Below are positions 63,619 through 64,000 of a stretch of 64,000 bases of DNA, in pieces (within the stretch, counting starts at the first letter, position 1; the number at the start of each line of letters is the position of its first letter). The DNA comes from Microbulbifer aggregans (GTDB lineage Bacteria > Pseudomonadota > Gammaproteobacteria > Pseudomonadales > Cellvibrionaceae), in assembly GCF_001750105.1 (NCBI RefSeq), contig NZ_CP014143.1, positions 1,054,001 through 1,118,000 of the forward strand, written 5' to 3'. The position numbers and the translations under genes are program-made. The notes beneath the pieces were generated by a model that worked only from the letters and a program-made list of their open reading frames with translations, ran no database searches and was not told where the DNA came from.

Positions 63619-64000
63619 ATGAAGATAACCACCCTGACAGGCGCTCTGTTTTTGGGCGTCCTCGTGGCCTGTGCCACCCTGCAACCGGCGCCGTTGCCGG
63701 TTCCGGATGCAGAGAACATGCGCCGACATGTCGAATACCTGGCCTCGGACGAGCTGGCCGGGCGGGAGACGGGTACCGAGGGTTACAACCTCGCCGCCGA
63801 GTATGTCGCCCAGCAATTTGAGGCCATGGGGCTGCAACCTGCCGGCAGCCAGGGCTTTATGCAACCGGTGCCGTTCCGGCGGGCCAGCTGGGGGGGACGC
63901 GAGCCCACCATGGTCCTGCGCGGCAATGATGGCGATATCACTTTCAAATTTGGGGAGGATTTCGTCGCTTCGCCGTCGACGGTGAGCGAGCACTCGAAGA
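63619..64000 (+). CDS. M28-family metallopeptidase lipoprotein, partial
   Basis: The first 127 residues are present; the gene runs off the right edge. A lipobox (LGVLVAC, Cys near 17) is followed by MRRHVEYLASDELAGRETGT and NLAAEYVAQQFEAMGLQPAG, the N-terminal signature of secreted M28 aminopeptidases. The zinc ligands would lie beyond the window. It follows the SLC13 gene by about 50 bases. Confidence 0.85.
   Translation, partial: MKITTLTGALFLGVLVACATLQPAPLPVPDAENMRRHVEYLASDELAGRETGTEGYNLAAEYVAQQFEAMGLQPAGSQGFMQPVPFRRASWGGREPTMVLRGNDGDITFKFGEDFVASPSTVSEHSK

Overview
The window reads as oriC-proximal chromosome of a moderately high-GC, aerobic, probably marine gammaproteobacterium. Gene content and order recall Pseudomonas and the Cellvibrio/Microbulbifer group: def-fmt-rsmB-trkA-trkH back to back with LysM-dprA-tsaC-hemF-aroE, prlC next to a gamma-carbonic anhydrase, a cox operon, znuABC, and polA-engB-cytochrome c4-dsbA. 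The genus is inferred, not proven. I see no tRNA, rRNA, insertion sequence, prophage or CRISPR array, and oriC itself is not in view.

Region by region. 1-13.6 kb: end of a nucleoside transporter, a CDP-alcohol phosphatidyltransferase, the minus-strand K+ uptake and translation-initiation genes, and the divergent dprA-purE-tsaC-hemF-aroE housekeeping run. 13.6-25.1 kb: a catabolic island with a guanidine-modifying hydrolase (arginine deiminase/DDAH fold), an M20 carbamoylase/allantoate-amidohydrolase-like enzyme, a LysR regulator, an aldehyde dehydrogenase, an APC permease, a TonB-dependent receptor, a DadA/PuuB-like FAD oxidase and a LuxR regulator. Together these suggest uptake of a guanidino or ureido compound and its conversion to an amine, an aldehyde and an acid. 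Two of its promoter regions share the palindrome TCACC-N6-GGTGATA. 25.3-31.6 kb: gamma-carbonic anhydrase, oligopeptidase A, YheV-like zinc ribbon, two unrecognised proteins and a MATE pump. 32-41 kb: a complete aa3-type cytochrome c oxidase operon with assembly factors (Cox11, SURF1, heme A synthase, heme O synthase, SCO). 41-46.5 kb: CPBP protease, DCC protein, flavin reductase, three tiny membrane proteins and a znuABC-type zinc importer whose ATPase apparently starts at CTG. 47-56.4 kb: polA, then a translationally coupled block (phosphoribosyltransferase, hydrolase, PRPP synthetase-like, B12-type ribonucleotide reductase), then engB. 56.5-64 kb: cytochrome c4, dsbA, an orphan FTR1-type cytochrome domain, two paralogous secreted proteins, an ACT protein, an MBL-like protein, an SLC13 transporter and the start of an M28 peptidase lipoprotein.

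The most interesting signal is non-coding. In the polA-engB interval, where Pseudomonas carries ErsA and enterics carry Spot 42, there are two paralogous small RNA genes (about 49902-49983 and 55303-55413). Each has a near-consensus sigmaE/AlgU promoter (GAAC-type -35, 16-nt spacer, TCTAA), a shared AAGTCAG element and a terminator hairpin with a CTCCCC loop. They flank the nucleotide-metabolism block. A third, different element at about 55664-55754 has three consecutive hairpins, each displaying a CCCC loop, and ends in a strong terminator. These look like a cluster of C-rich-loop regulatory RNAs aimed at ribosome-binding sites.
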